From NCBI GenBank assembly GCA_934654515.1, contig CAKUGA010000003.1, positions 1-58,917 of the forward strand: a stretch of 58,917 bases of DNA, read 5' to 3'. The position numbers and the translations under genes are program-made. Below the pieces are notes generated by a model that worked only from the letters and a program-made list of their open reading frames with translations, was not told where the DNA came from and searched no databases. Every line of letters starts with the position of its first letter. Positions within the stretch are counted from its first letter, which is position 1. The DNA comes from an uncultured Collinsella sp. (lineage in GTDB: Bacteria; Actinomycetota; Coriobacteriia; Coriobacteriales; Coriobacteriaceae). Shown in pieces: positions 8,813 through 18,710 of the stretch.

Positions 8813-9621
8813 GTGAGCGCCTGACCGACAACCCCACGCTCTTTAGGCTTCGTGTTCGCTATGGCAAGCGCGATCGCCTTAAGTATCTGGGTCATCTCGA
8901 AGTAATCCATACTATTGAGCGCATCGTGCGTCGTGCGGGACTTCCCTATGCCGTCACGCAGGGCTTCTCTCCTCACATGCGCGTGGGCTTCTCTTCGGCG
9001 CTGCCGGTGGGTACGTCGTCGACCTGCGAGTGGTATGACCTGTTTATGACCGAGTTCGTGGCGCTCGACGAGGCGTTTGGGCGCCTGGCTGCGGCGTCTC
9101 CGGCCGATCTGGCACCCATCGAGGCGGCGTACATCGACGTGCGCACGCCGGCGTTGACGGCGCAACTCACGCGTCTGTCGTATCGCATCGACCTGCACTT
9201 GGATCCCGAGGCGCCCGTAAGCGCCGACGAGGTGCGTCGTGCGATTGACACGCTGCGCGCGGACCATGGCATCGACTACGCGCGCGGCAAAAAGAGCAAG
9301 CGCTTGGATTTGGACCACACGCTCGTGGGCTATGAGCTCACGGCGGGGGAGCGCCCGGACCATTTGGTGCTCATGCTCGACACCCATGCCGACAACGAGG
9401 GCTCCATGCGTCCGGAAATTTTGCTTTCCGCTGCTGATGTTTTGTTGCAGGGCTTGACCCCGGGCGTGGATGCACCTATTGTTTCCACCGGTATGCAAGA
9501 CCTCGTGACCATCTGCTCCTACGATGTCGAGCGTCAGAATCAAGCATGCGAGGACGACGAGGGCCGACTCGTCAGCCCCATACCTGTGCGAACTTGTGGA
9601 TTTGCTCCACATACTCGTTGA
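8809..9621 (+). CDS. Radical SAM-linked protein (TIGR03936/DUF2344-like)
   Basis: This 270-residue protein starts at the ATG overlapping the TGA stop of the radical SAM gene, a sign of coupled translation. The first 60 residues (RLRVRYGKRDRLKYLGHLE, then GFSPHMRVGFSSALPVGTSS) match what I recall of the DUF2344/TIGR03936 family, which is found next to or fused with TIGR03960 proteins. No catalytic motif is obvious. The function of the pair is unknown; an RNA or ribosome role has been guessed from its frequent place beside rplU. The 3' end overlaps the rplU promoter. Confidence 0.82.
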   Translation: MSERLTDNPTLFRLRVRYGKRDRLKYLGHLEVIHTIERIVRRAGLPYAVTQGFSPHMRVGFSSALPVGTSSTCEWYDLFMTEFVALDEAFGRLAAASPADLAPIEAAYIDVRTPALTAQLTRLSYRIDLHLDPEAPVSADEVRRAIDTLRADHGIDYARGKKSKRLDLDHTLVGYELTAGERPDHLVLMLDTHADNEGSMRPEILLSAADVLLQGLTPGVDAPIVSTGMQDLVTICSYDVERQNQACEDDEGRLVSPIPVRTCGFAPHTR

Positions 9622-9646
9622 CGGGGGTATTTTCGCCTGCTACTAT
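9618..9646 (+). promoter_or_regulatory. Promoter for rplU-rpmA
   Basis: TTGACG at 9618-9623 and TACTAT at 9641-9646 are separated by exactly 17 bases, close to the housekeeping sigma consensus. The predicted start near 9653 gives a leader of about 36 bases before rplU. The -35 box overlaps the last codons of the preceding gene. Confidence 0.75.
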
Positions 9647-9688
9647 ATTCGGCTGTTGCACTAACTGATGCATGAAGGGCAAGTAAAC

Positions 9689-10063
9689 ATGTACGCAATC
9701 GTTAACACGGGCGGCAAGCAGTACAAGGTCGCCACCGACGATGTCATCACCGTCGAGAAGATCGAGGGCAATGAGGGCGACAAGGTCACCCTGCCGGTCA
9801 TCTTCCTCAACGATGGTAAGAAGATCGTCACCGATCCCGACAAGCTGGCCAAGGCCAAGGTTACCGCTCAGATCGTTGAGCAGTTCAAGGGCGAGAAGCA
9901 GCTGGTCTTCAAGTTCCACAAGCGTAAGCGCTATCGTCGTCTGAAGGGTCACCGTCAGCAGCTCACCAAGCTGAAGATCGTGAAGGTCCAGGCTACGTCC
10001 CGCGCCAAGAAGGCTGTCAAGGCAGAGGCCGAGGCTGTTGCCGAGGCTCCCGTCGCCGAGTAG
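9689..10063 (+). CDS. rplU: 50S ribosomal protein L21
   Basis: L21 binds 23S rRNA in the large subunit. The product begins MYAIVNTGGKQYKV, the family signature, and contains the FKFHKRKRYRRLKGHRQ basic region near residues 73-90. Length is 124 residues, including an Ala/Glu-rich C-terminal extension after about residue 103. An in-frame ATG at 9668 would add seven residues, but the AAGGG at 9674-9679 supports ATG 9689 and the conserved N-terminus begins there. It is followed by rpmA after 33 bases. Confidence 0.97.
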   Translation: MYAIVNTGGKQYKVATDDVITVEKIEGNEGDKVTLPVIFLNDGKKIVTDPDKLAKAKVTAQIVEQFKGEKQLVFKFHKRKRYRRLKGHRQQLTKLKIVKVQATSRAKKAVKAEAEAVAEAPVAE

Positions 10064-10096
10064 ATTACACTCGTAACGAAAGAGTAGGTATACACA

Positions 10097-10354
10097 ATGG
10101 CACACAAAAAAGGACTCGGTTCCTCCCGTAATGGCCGTGACTCCCGCGGTCAGCGCCTTGGCACGAAGCGCTATGCCGGCCAGACGGTAACCACGGGCAC
10201 GATTCTCGTCCGTCAGCACGGCACTCACATCCACCCGGGTGAGAACGTTGGCCGTGGCAAGGACGACACGCTGTTCGCGCTGGTCGACGGTACCGTTGAG
10301 TTCCACAAGGGTATCAAGCACAGGGTCAGCGTACGCCCGCTCGCGAACGCGTAA
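10097..10354 (+). CDS. rpmA: 50S ribosomal protein L27
   Basis: L27 is a small basic protein whose N-terminus reaches the peptidyl-transferase centre. The 85-residue sequence begins [19 protein letters not shown], the typical L27 start without the cleavable N-terminal extension found in many Firmicutes. The GTKRYAGQ and [10 protein letters not shown] stretches are the classic family signature. It is preceded by GAAAGAGTAGG and followed by an intrinsic terminator at 10380-10423. Confidence 0.97.
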   Translation: MAHKKGLGSSRNGRDSRGQRLGTKRYAGQTVTTGTILVRQHGTHIHPGENVGRGKDDTLFALVDGTVEFHKGIKHRVSVRPLANA

Positions 10355-10379
10355 TTCACCCTTCATAGAGCACATATGT

Positions 10380-10423
10380 GGGAGGCACTTGAGTTTTAGG
10401 ATTCAAGGGTCTCCCTCTTTTTT
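10380..10423 (+). terminator. Intrinsic terminator after rpmA
   Basis: GGGAG (10380-10384) pairs with CTCCC (10411-10415), with inner pairing of CTTGA and TCAAG, followed by TCTTTTTT. It separates rplU-rpmA from obg but may be leaky, because no clear promoter lies in the 16 bases before obg. Confidence 0.8.
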
Positions 10424-10427
10424 GTAG

Positions 10428-11906
<1,479 letters not shown>

Positions 11907-11909
11907 GCC

Positions 11910-12587
11910 ATGTCGCTGCGCGGTGGAATCGGTTTGCCCGAGCTGCCCATAAAAGAGGGCAAAGAGTTTCGGCTTGGCATTATGGGCGGCACATTCGACC
12001 CGATTCATTACGGGCACCTGGTGACTGCCGAGCAGGCGCGCGAGTCGCTCGACTTGGACGCTGTGCTCTTTATGCCGGCGGGCTCTCCCGCCTTTAAGCT
12101 TGACAAGCCGGTGACGCCTGCCGAGGACCGTTATGCCATGACGGTCCTCGCCACCGCCGCGAACCCGGCTTTTTTGGCGAGCCGGTTCGAGATCGACCGT
12201 CCGGGCGTAACCTATACGGCCGATACGCTTCATGCCCTTCGCGACTTTTATCCGTCGCAGGTTAAGCTCTACTTTATTACGGGCGCCGACGCGATTATCG
12301 ATATTGTGACCTGGCATGATGCCGAGCGAATTGCCGAGCTGGCAACCTTTATTGCGGCGACGCGACCGGGTTTTGATATCGATACGGCGCGTGCCCGAAT
12401 CAAAGAGTCGGGGCTGCCGTTCGATGTGCGCTATATTCAGATTCCGGCGCTGGCGATCAGCTCGACGAACATTCGTAAGCGAGTTGCCCGCGGCATGAGC
12501 GTGCGCTATCTTACGAGCGAGTCTGTGCTCGGCTATATTCGCAAGCGCAGTTTGTATGTCGATCTGGGTCAAGAAGATTTTGAGTGA
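11910..12587 (+). CDS. nadD: Nicotinate-nucleotide adenylyltransferase NadD
   Basis: NadD converts nicotinate mononucleotide and ATP to deamido-NAD in NAD synthesis. The nucleotidyltransferase motif MGGTFDPIHYGHL is at about residues 25-37 and the C-terminal ISSTNIRKRV motif (the ISSTxIR signature) is near 192. There is a short extra N-terminus of about 24 residues. ATG 11910 starts three bases after obg. The stop overlaps the start of the HD-domain gene, so nadD and yqeK are likely translationally coupled. Confidence 0.95.
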   Translation: MSLRGGIGLPELPIKEGKEFRLGIMGGTFDPIHYGHLVTAEQARESLDLDAVLFMPAGSPAFKLDKPVTPAEDRYAMTVLATAANPAFLASRFEIDRPGVTYTADTLHALRDFYPSQVKLYFITGADAIIDIVTWHDAERIAELATFIAATRPGFDIDTARARIKESGLPFDVRYIQIPALAISSTNIRKRVARGMSVRYLTSESVLGYIRKRSLYVDLGQEDFE

Positions 12588-13207
12588 TGGGGGCTACGTT
12601 GTCGGTAGAGGATCAGTTTGAGGGCGATGAGCGCGCGCTGCTCAAGCGCATTCAAGAGCTGCTCGATGTTCGCATGAAAGATAAGCGCAAGCGCTATGTG
12701 CATTCGCTGGGTGTTGCCGAGACCGCACTTCATCTGGCCGAGGTCTACGGCGTTGACCGCTTTGATGCCGCCGCCGCCGGCTTAATTCACGACTGGGACA
12801 AGGTGCTTTCCGATGACGAGCTCGTGGCCCGCGCGTTGCACTACGGCATCAAGGTTGCCGGCTCTCCTTCCGCCGCGACGCCGCTTTTGCATGGCCCTGT
12901 TGCCGCCTATGAGCTTCCGCAGCTTTTTCCCGAGCTGTCGCCGGCCGTTTTCCAGGCTGTCGACCGTCACACCGTGGGCGCCTGCGACATGACGCCGCTC
13001 GATATGGTGGTCTTTGTGGCAGATGCCATCGAGCCCAACCGCCACGGCGACTATGCCCATGCGCTGCGCAAGATGGTGGGGAAGTCCTCGCTCGATGAGT
13101 TGTTCTTCTCCTGTTTTGCGCAGGGTCTGGTCTATGTGATCCAGTCCGGGCGCTATCTTTATCCCACGGCTATTACGATTTACAACCATTACGCCCAGCT
13201 GCGCTAG
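12584..13207 (+). CDS. yqeK: HD-domain phosphohydrolase YqeK (predicted Ap4A hydrolase)
   Basis: YqeK proteins are HD-domain enzymes that split Ap4A symmetrically to ADP. Metal-binding residues are visible in RYVHSLGVAETA (first His), GLIHDWDK (the HD pair), LLHGPVAAY and DRHTVG, and the DAIEPNR stretch is typical. The start is uncertain: GTG 12584 overlaps the nadD stop, ATG 12587 follows directly, and TTG 12599 has the best Shine-Dalgarno-like spacing from a run of G at 12589-12593. The nadD-yqeK-rsfS order is the same as in Firmicutes. Confidence 0.9.
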   Translation: MMGATLSVEDQFEGDERALLKRIQELLDVRMKDKRKRYVHSLGVAETALHLAEVYGVDRFDAAAAGLIHDWDKVLSDDELVARALHYGIKVAGSPSAATPLLHGPVAAYELPQLFPELSPAVFQAVDRHTVGACDMTPLDMVVFVADAIEPNRHGDYAHALRKMVGKSSLDELFFSCFAQGLVYVIQSGRYLYPTAITIYNHYAQLR

Positions 13208-13235
13208 CTCGGGTGTGTCTAGAAAGAGGTATTCC

Positions 13236-13691
13236 ATGGCCGACGAGACCATGACTGACGAGCAGATTCTTAAGGATGTGGAGCACAAGAGTTTCGTTGC
13301 CACGTCCGACCGCACCGCCGCCTCGCTGTCCGCGAGCGGTGTCGCCGCCGAGGATGTCGCCCGCGCCGCCGCGCAGGCCGCCTACGACAAGAAGGGCGAG
13401 GACGTGCAGGTGCTCGACCTGACCGAGCTTTCCGACGTGTGCGACTACTTTGTGCTTGCCACCGGTACCAACAACCGCCAGGTCGATTCTATCGTCGATG
13501 AGATCGAAGAGAAGGTCGCCGAGGCTTGCGGCGAGCACCCGTTTTCCATCGAGGGCCGCGAGCAGAAGACCTGGATGCTCATGGACTACGGTTCGGTCGT
13601 CGTCCACGTCTTCACCCCCGAGGCCCGCGAGTTCTACCGTCTCGAGAAGCTCTGGGGTGACGCTCCTCAGCTTCCCCTCGACCTTCTCTAG
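13236..13691 (+). CDS. rsfS: Ribosomal silencing factor RsfS
   Basis: RsfS (Iojap family) binds L14 on free 50S subunits and blocks joining to 30S under poor nutrition. The core has VLDLTELSDVCDYFVLATGTNNRQV and the MDYGSVVVHVFTPEAREFYRLEKLWGD region characteristic of the family, here given by its key blocks VCDYFV, TGTN and VVHVF. ATG 13236 follows AAAGAGG at 13223-13229; a GTG at 13215 in frame would include that ribosome site and is rejected. About 45 residues before the core are family-variable. Confidence 0.95.
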   Translation: MADETMTDEQILKDVEHKSFVATSDRTAASLSASGVAAEDVARAAAQAAYDKKGEDVQVLDLTELSDVCDYFVLATGTNNRQVDSIVDEIEEKVAEACGEHPFSIEGREQKTWMLMDYGSVVVHVFTPEAREFYRLEKLWGDAPQLPLDLL

Positions 13692-13720
13692 TAGCTCATT
13701 TGGGACGGGCTTTTTTAGCT
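13692..13720 (+). repeat. Short inverted-repeat element, copy A
   Basis: TAGCT (13692-13696) and AGCTA (13716-13720) flank the core CATTTGGGACGGGCTT and a run of T. It begins right after the rsfS stop codon. A closely similar element occurs twice in tandem after the PPDK regulator gene (21715-21773). Function unknown; it is not a good terminator by itself and the real terminator follows at 13736. Confidence 0.6.
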
Positions 13721-13735
13721 AGCTTCGCGCATTTC

Positions 13736-13778
13736 GCCGGGCAGTTGCGGTTTTCCGCACCTGCCCGGCTTTCTTTTT
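13736..13778 (+). terminator. Intrinsic terminator after rsfS
   Basis: GCCGGGCAG (13736-13744) pairs perfectly with CTGCCCGGC (13761-13769); inside, TGCGG pairs with CCGCA around a T-rich loop. TTTCTTTTT follows. It ends the rplU-to-rsfS block ahead of convergent dinB. Confidence 0.88.
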
Positions 13779-13790
13779 GCCCAAAGGCGG

Positions 13791-15044
13791 TTAATCGTTG
13801 AAGCGGGATTGGCGGCCGAAGGATAGGGCGGTGTCGCCGAATTTGTCTCGGACGGCGTCGATGGCGACGGAGAGGTCGCGTCGGTTGCTGGATTGGGCTC
13901 CGCGGTCGTCGACTTCGCAGAACAGGTCGGTCTGGATGCCGCCCTGATGGTCAAAGTCGCTCATGCCGATGCCTGCTAAGCGAACATGCATGCCTTCCTG
14001 CCAGATGTTGTCGAGCAGTTCGAGCGCAACTGCCACGAAGATGTTCTCATCGTCGGTCGGATGAGGCAGCCGGCGCTGTGCCGAGCGACCGCTTCCATAC
14101 GAATACTTGAGCTTGAGCGTCACCGTGGCGCCCGTTAGTCCCTGACGGCGTAGACGGCGTCCAACCGACTCACCCAGCAGCGCAATCGCCGCTTCGATGT
14201 CCCCACGCTCAGTTAAATCTTTTGCAAAGGTGCGCTCATTGCTCACCGATTTAACCTCACGCTCTTCATCCAGGCTTGTGACCTCGGAAATCTCGAGTCC
14301 CAGCGCACGTTGACGCATACGTTCGCCGTTGACGCCAAAAATAGAGGCCAAGGTGGATTCCGGCGCGCGTGACAGCTCGCCGAGCGTGTAGATGCGCATA
14401 CGGCGCAGTCGCTCCTCGGCCGAGCGCCCGATGCCGCTCATGGCAGATACCGGCAGCGCGGCCAAAAAGCGCTGCTCGGTTCCGGGGCGCACGATGGTCA
14501 GCCCAAACGGCTTATCCCGCTCGCTTGCGATCTTTGCGACCGTCTTGTTGCAGCCCACGCCAATGGAGCACGTCACTCCCAGCGCTGCCACACGGTCGCT
14601 TATACGCCGTGCAACCAGCAGTGGATCCTCGGGCGCAAAGCGACCCGGTGTGATATCGATAAAGGCTTCGTCGATGGATACGCGCTCAACGCGCGGGGTC
14701 TCGTCGGCGAGAATCGCCATGACCTGCGCGCTCACCTCGCGGTAGCGATCAAAGTGTCCGTGCGTCCAAATGGCTTGCGGGCACAAGCGCCGCGCCTCGG
14801 CCGAGGCCATGGCAGAGTGCACGCCAAAGCGACGTGCCTCGTAAGAACAGGTGGACACGACGCCACGCGAATCGGCGTCTCCGCCCACGATGAGCGGCTT
14901 TCCGCGCCATTCGGGATGATCGAGCATCTCCACGCTCGCAAAAAACGCATCGAGGTCCATGAGGCCCACCGCCGGACCCGTCCAGGGAGGCGGCGTGACG
15001 CCCATGGCATCCTCATAACCGTATGTATGTTCGCGTCTTTCCAT
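13791..15044 (-). CDS. dinB: DNA polymerase IV (Y-family, DinB)
   Basis: This is an error-prone translesion polymerase. The catalytic motifs are LMDLDAFFASVE (about 28-39, metal-binding Asp) and RVSIDEAFIDIT (about 119-130, Asp-Glu pair). The helix-hairpin-helix region AMSGIGRSAEERL and a little-finger domain follow. QTDLF near the C-terminus looks like a sliding-clamp-binding peptide. The length of 417 residues is normal. The gene is monocistronic, transcribed against its neighbours, and I saw no convincing LexA box upstream of it. Confidence 0.93.
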   Translation of the reverse strand: MERREHTYGYEDAMGVTPPPWTGPAVGLMDLDAFFASVEMLDHPEWRGKPLIVGGDADSRGVVSTCSYEARRFGVHSAMASAEARRLCPQAIWTHGHFDRYREVSAQVMAILADETPRVERVSIDEAFIDITPGRFAPEDPLLVARRISDRVAALGVTCSIGVGCNKTVAKIASERDKPFGLTIVRPGTEQRFLAALPVSAMSGIGRSAEERLRRMRIYTLGELSRAPESTLASIFGVNGERMRQRALGLEISEVTSLDEEREVKSVSNERTFAKDLTERGDIEAAIALLGESVGRRLRRQGLTGATVTLKLKYSYGSGRSAQRRLPHPTDDENIFVAVALELLDNIWQEGMHVRLAGIGMSDFDHQGGIQTDLFCEVDDRGAQSSNRRDLSVAIDAVRDKFGDTALSFGRQSRFND

Positions 15045-15170
15045 GTCATGAGTATACCGCGCAGCTCATGTGGGGTGCGTGTATGTGCTTGCAAATCCCG
15101 AATTCTTGTCTAAGATATGGATTTGCCCTCGACTACACCGAAGAAGTTGGTCTCACGGACTTCACCTGCC

Positions 15171-15189
15171 CGCGTCGATGGCGTATTAT
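15171..15189 (+). promoter_or_regulatory. Probable promoter for the rpsP operon
   Basis: TTCACC (15171-15176) and TATTAT (15184-15189 as read, spacer short of the line break) form a candidate -35/-10 pair; the -10 hexamer is the stronger element. It lies in the 200-base gap between dinB and rpsP, giving a leader of about 50 bases. The interval between the boxes is only 7 bases when counted by position, so only the TATTAT box should be trusted. Confidence 0.3.
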
Positions 15190-15245
15190 GTTCAACTGTT
15201 TGTTTGTAGTTGCAGCCTAAAGCTGCTTGGTTGGAGGAGTTTCCT

Positions 15246-15587
15246 TTGGCAGTCAAGATTCGCCTTGCTCGTCACGGCGCTAAGAAGCGTCCGTACTACC
15301 GTGTCGTCGTCGCCGATTCCCGCGCCCCGCGTGACGGTCGTATCATCGAGGAGGTTGGCCGCTACAACCCGATGACCGCCCCCAAGACCATCAACCTCGA
15401 CCTCGAGAAGATCGCCGACTGGCAGTCCAAGGGCGCTCAGCTCACCGACGCCGTCGCCGCTCTGGTCAAGGCCGCCAACGAGGGCGAGAAGACCGAGACC
15501 GTCGTCAAGAAGTCCAAGAAGCAGCTCGCCAAAGAGGCCGAGGCCGCTAAGGCTGCCGCTGAGGCCGCTGAGGGCGCCGAGGAGTAA
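15246..15587 (+). CDS. rpsP: 30S ribosomal protein S16
   Basis: S16 is a primary small-subunit assembly protein. The N-terminal signature [20 protein letters not shown] and PRDGR stretch identify it. TTG 15246 is the start: GGAGGAG at 15234-15240 precedes it and the conserved MAVKIRL N-terminus begins there; an upstream in-frame ATG at 15210 lacks a site. The C-terminal 35 residues are an Ala/Glu/Lys extension not needed for the fold. It leads the rpsP-khpA-rimM-trmD-lepB operon. Confidence 0.96.
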   Translation: MAVKIRLARHGAKKRPYYRVVVADSRAPRDGRIIEEVGRYNPMTAPKTINLDLEKIADWQSKGAQLTDAVAALVKAANEGEKTETVVKKSKKQLAKEAEAAKAAAEAAEGAEE

Positions 15588-15590
15588 ATC

Positions 15591-15875
15591 GTGCCTGAGG
15601 TTGACGCTGCACAGCTCGAGGGTGAGGCAATGCTCTCAGATCGCATCGCCGATCTCGTCGAATATCTCGTTGTTCAGATCGTCGACGACCCGGATTCCGT
15701 GAGCCTTGAGGTCATCGATGGTGACGACGCCTCTACGATTGAGGTTTCTGTCGCCGAGGATGACGTCGCTAAGGTCATCGGCCGTCGTGGCCGTACCATC
15801 AAGGCCATTCGCACGCTCGCCCGTGCACTGGCCGCTCGCCTCGACACTGCTGTCGAGGTAGAGGTTCTGGGCTAG
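15591..15875 (+). CDS. khpA: KH-domain RNA-binding protein KhpA
   Basis: KhpA is a small KH-domain RNA-binding protein that often acts with KhpB (EloR/Jag). The KH GXXG loop is in VIGRRGRTIKAIRTL near residues 63-77. GTG 15591 follows the rpsP stop by three bases; an internal ATG at 15630 gives a length nearer the family's usual 75-80 residues and begins MLSDRIADLVEYLV, so the true start could be there. Its position between rpsP and rimM is the classic one. Confidence 0.92.
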   Translation: MPEVDAAQLEGEAMLSDRIADLVEYLVVQIVDDPDSVSLEVIDGDDASTIEVSVAEDDVAKVIGRRGRTIKAIRTLARALAARLDTAVEVEVLG

Positions 15876-15879
15876 GACC

Positions 15880-16401
15880 TTGAGGTCCCAGTACAAAAAC
15901 ATCGCCCGTGTGGTCAAGCCGCACGGAAGGAAGGGGGAGGTCCTCGCGCAGCCGCTGCGGGGGCTTCCTTCTGTATTAGAGCCGGGCATGCGCGTCGCCC
16001 TGACGCCGCCGGCGCTCAAGCGCGACCGCTTTTGCACGGTTGTGTCCGTCACCGATACGGGCGATGGCGATCTTGTCTCGTTTGAGGGCATTGACGACTT
16101 GACGGCCGCCGAGGGCATCACGGGATGCTATGTGCTGGCAAATCGTGACGATTTTGAGCTCGATTCACTCGACGCCGCCTATACCGACCTGATGGGTCGC
16201 GAGGTGGTCGACGAGCGCTTCGGTTCACTCGGCACGATCGTCGAGATCATGTCGACGCCCGCTAACGATGTTTGGGTTGTCGAGGGCGATCGGTACGGCG
16301 AGGTACTGATTCCCGTGATCGAGCAGGTTGTGCTCGATCTTCCCGACACAGGAACAATTTCCGTCCACGTTATGGACGGCCTGATCGATATGGACAAGTA
16401 G
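15880..16401 (+). CDS. rimM: 16S rRNA processing protein RimM
   Basis: RimM binds S19 and helps mature the 30S head. The N-terminal domain begins YKNIARVVKPHGRKGEVLAQPL (key block VKPHGRKGEV) and the C-terminal PRC-barrel domain includes DLMGREVVDERFGSLG and YGEVLIPVIEQVV. The 173-residue length is normal. TTG 15880 starts four bases after khpA. It is tightly packed with trmD, 10 bases downstream, as in most bacteria. Confidence 0.94.
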   Translation: MRSQYKNIARVVKPHGRKGEVLAQPLRGLPSVLEPGMRVALTPPALKRDRFCTVVSVTDTGDGDLVSFEGIDDLTAAEGITGCYVLANRDDFELDSLDAAYTDLMGREVVDERFGSLGTIVEIMSTPANDVWVVEGDRYGEVLIPVIEQVVLDLPDTGTISVHVMDGLIDMDK

Positions 16402-16411
16402 GGAGGACAAC

Positions 16412-17170
16412 ATGCTGATTGAGACCCTTTCGGTCTTTCCCGAGATGTTTGAGCCCGTCATGTCCACATCGATTTTGGGCCGCGCCCGCAAGGCCGGCCT
16501 TTTTGATTTTAAGGCGTATAACCTGCGCGACTGGACGCACGACCGTCATCGTACCGTCGATGACGAGCCGTACGGCGGCGGGCAGGGCATGCTCATGAAG
16601 GTCGAGCCTATCGCCGAGGCCATCGAGGCCATTAGCGCGGAGGGCCCCAAGCCAACGGTGGTGTTCTTCACCCCGTGCGGCGAGCCCTTTACGCAGCATG
16701 TGGCCGAGCGCCTGCTCAAAAGCGAGCGCCTGTTGTTTGTGTGCAGCCGTTACGAGGGTGTCGACGAGCGTGCCTATGCGTATACCGACGAGCGCCTGTC
16801 GATCGGCGATTACGTGCTCACGGGCGGCGAGCTGCCCGCTATGGTCGTTGCCGATGCCGTCGTACGCCTGATTCCCGGCGCCCTTGGTGACGAGATGAGC
16901 AACGTCGACGAGTCGTTCTCGACCGCCGAGGACGGAGGCCTGCTCGAGTATGCGCAGTACACCCGTCCTGCCGAATTCAACGGCGAGGGCGTGCCGCCGG
17001 TGCTCGTGAGCGGTGACCATGCCAAGGTTGACGCCTGGCGCCGTAAGAATGCCATCGAGCGCACCTGCCGCTGGCGTCCCGACCTGATCGAGACGGCGCG
17101 GCTTACGCCCCAGGAGCGCGCATACGCGCAGGAGATTCTGGACGCTTCGTATTCGCAGAGCGAGGAGTGA
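16412..17170 (+). CDS. trmD: tRNA (guanine-37-N1)-methyltransferase TrmD
   Basis: TrmD adds the m1G37 modification that prevents frameshifting, using S-adenosylmethionine bound in a trefoil knot. Signature blocks are GGGQGMLMK (near 50), CSRYEGVDERA and SIGDYVLTGGELPAMV (near 110-145). The 252-residue length fits. ATG 16412 has GGGAGG upstream. rplS, the usual next gene, is not adjacent here; it lies about 7.8 kb downstream beyond glyQS and ppdK. Confidence 0.96.
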   Translation: MLIETLSVFPEMFEPVMSTSILGRARKAGLFDFKAYNLRDWTHDRHRTVDDEPYGGGQGMLMKVEPIAEAIEAISAEGPKPTVVFFTPCGEPFTQHVAERLLKSERLLFVCSRYEGVDERAYAYTDERLSIGDYVLTGGELPAMVVADAVVRLIPGALGDEMSNVDESFSTAEDGGLLEYAQYTRPAEFNGEGVPPVLVSGDHAKVDAWRRKNAIERTCRWRPDLIETARLTPQERAYAQEILDASYSQSEE

Positions 17171-17172
17171 GA

Positions 17173-17736
17173 ATGGTTCCATCGCAGCATTCCGCGTTGA
17201 GGGGCGCCTTTGAGTGGATCGCGGTCGTCGTAATCGCGCTCGCCGCCACCTTCCTGATCCGCACCTTTGTGGTCGAGCCCTTTGTGGTGCCCACCGGCTC
17301 CATGGAGGACACGATCGAGATTGGCGACCAGATCCTGGCACAAAAGGTGAGCCTCGAGCTCGGTCAGCCCGTCAAACAGGGTGATATCGTGGTGTTCCAC
17401 AACCCCGATGCCACGTCCGAGCATAACGTGCTGGTAAAGCGCGTCATCGCTACGGCCGGTCAGACGGTCGACCTTCAGGACGGCAAGGTCGTCGTCGACG
17501 GCCAGGCGCTCGATGAGGACTATACGACCGGCATGAGCTGGCCGCTTTCGGTCCAGGCGCCCGCCGCCCAGGTGAGCTATCCCTACACCGTCCCCGACGG
17601 GTGCGTGTGGGTGATGGGCGACAATCGAGAGAACTCTGCCGACTCACGCTACTTTGGTCCCGTTGATCGCTCTGACTTGATCGCCGTGGCGCTCGTGCGT
17701 TACTGGCCGCTCAACCGTCTGGGCGCTATCGACTAA
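17173..17736 (+). CDS. lepB: Signal peptidase I
   Basis: This membrane serine protease removes signal peptides from exported proteins. One N-terminal membrane segment (about 11-33) is followed by the catalytic Ser in PTGSMEDT and the general-base Lys in VLVKRVIA; box E is GDNRENSADSRYFGPV. The 187-residue length is typical of Gram-positive enzymes. ATG 17173 is preferred over GTG 17167 because GAGGAG at 17162-17167 needs the 5-base spacing. It sits 2 bases after the trmD stop. Confidence 0.95.
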   Translation: MVPSQHSALRGAFEWIAVVVIALAATFLIRTFVVEPFVVPTGSMEDTIEIGDQILAQKVSLELGQPVKQGDIVVFHNPDATSEHNVLVKRVIATAGQTVDLQDGKVVVDGQALDEDYTTGMSWPLSVQAPAAQVSYPYTVPDGCVWVMGDNRENSADSRYFGPVDRSDLIAVALVRYWPLNRLGAID

Positions 17737-17795
17737 AAACCGCTATAGTACAGTACCTAACCGTGTAATCGTTTCGACGAGGGGATATTAGAGGC

Positions 17796-18707
17796 ATGAA
17801 CGCTTCATCGCTTTCCTTCCAAGACATCATCCTGCGCCTCCAGCAGTACTGGGGCGAGCAGGGCTGCGTCATTATGCAGCCCTATGACTCCGAGGTCGGT
17901 GCCGGTACCTTCCATACCGCGACCACGCTGCGCTCGCTCGGTCCCGCCGAGTGGCGCACCTGCTATGCGCAGCCCTGCCGCCGTCCTGCCGACGGCCGCT
18001 ACGGCGAGAACCCCAACCGCATGCAGCACTACTATCAGTTCCAGGTGCTCATCAAGCCCTCGCCGGTCAATGCCCAGGAGCTCTACCTGGGCTCGCTGAC
18101 TGCTATCGGCCTGGACCCCAACGACCATGACGTCCGCTTTGTCGAGGACGACTGGGAGAGCCCGACGCTCGGTGCCTGGGGCCTTGGCTGGGAGGTTTGG
18201 CTCAACGGCATGGAGGTCACGCAGTTCACGTACTTCCAGCAGGTAGGTGGCATCGAGGTCGACCCCGTGCCCGTCGAGATCACCTACGGCCTCGAGCGTA
18301 TCGCCATGTACGCCCAGGGCGTTAACTCCGTCTACGACTTGGTGTGGAGCTACCTGCCCGACGGCACGCCCATGACCTACGGCGACGTGTTCTTGGAGAA
18401 CGAGCGCGAGTTCAGCGCCTACAACTTTGAGGTCGCCAACGTCGAGATGATGCGTCAGAAGTTTGATGACTACGAGGCCGAGTGCCATTCCTGCCTGGAG
18501 CGCAAGCTTCCGCTGCCGGCATATGACTGCGTCATGAAGTGCAGCCATGCCTTCAACTTGCTCGATGCCCGCGGTGCGCTGTCCGCGGTCGAGCGCGCGA
18601 ACTACATCTTGCGTGTCCGCGCCGTCGCCAAGGCGTGCTGCGAGGCCTATATGGCCGAGGTCGCCGGAATCAACGAGAATGCCGACCAGGAAGGCGAGGT
18701 GGCGTAA
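17796..18707 (+). CDS. glyQ: Glycyl-tRNA synthetase alpha subunit
   Basis: GlyQ is the catalytic subunit of the alpha2beta2 glycyl-tRNA synthetase. The N-terminus [25 protein letters not shown], here cited by QYWGEQGC and [13 protein letters not shown], is the family signature, and GLERIAMY is the class II motif. The 303-residue length is normal. A TATAGT at 17744-17749 could be a -10 box, but there is no fit -35 and no room for a T-box leader in the 59-base gap after lepB. Confidence 0.96.
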   Translation: MNASSLSFQDIILRLQQYWGEQGCVIMQPYDSEVGAGTFHTATTLRSLGPAEWRTCYAQPCRRPADGRYGENPNRMQHYYQFQVLIKPSPVNAQELYLGSLTAIGLDPNDHDVRFVEDDWESPTLGAWGLGWEVWLNGMEVTQFTYFQQVGGIEVDPVPVEITYGLERIAMYAQGVNSVYDLVWSYLPDGTPMTYGDVFLENEREFSAYNFEVANVEMMRQKFDDYEAECHSCLERKLPLPAYDCVMKCSHAFNLLDARGALSAVERANYILRVRAVAKACCEAYMAEVAGINENADQEGEVA

Positions 18708-18710
18708 GCC

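Noticed and set aside
15015-15040. CGAACATACATACG-like sequence near the dinB start, resembling a LexA box
   Set aside because: Only one half matches the Gram-positive consensus and it lies inside the first codons of dinB.
17737-17795. T-box or other riboswitch before glyQ
   Set aside because: The gap is only 59 bases and shows no specifier hairpin or antiterminator.
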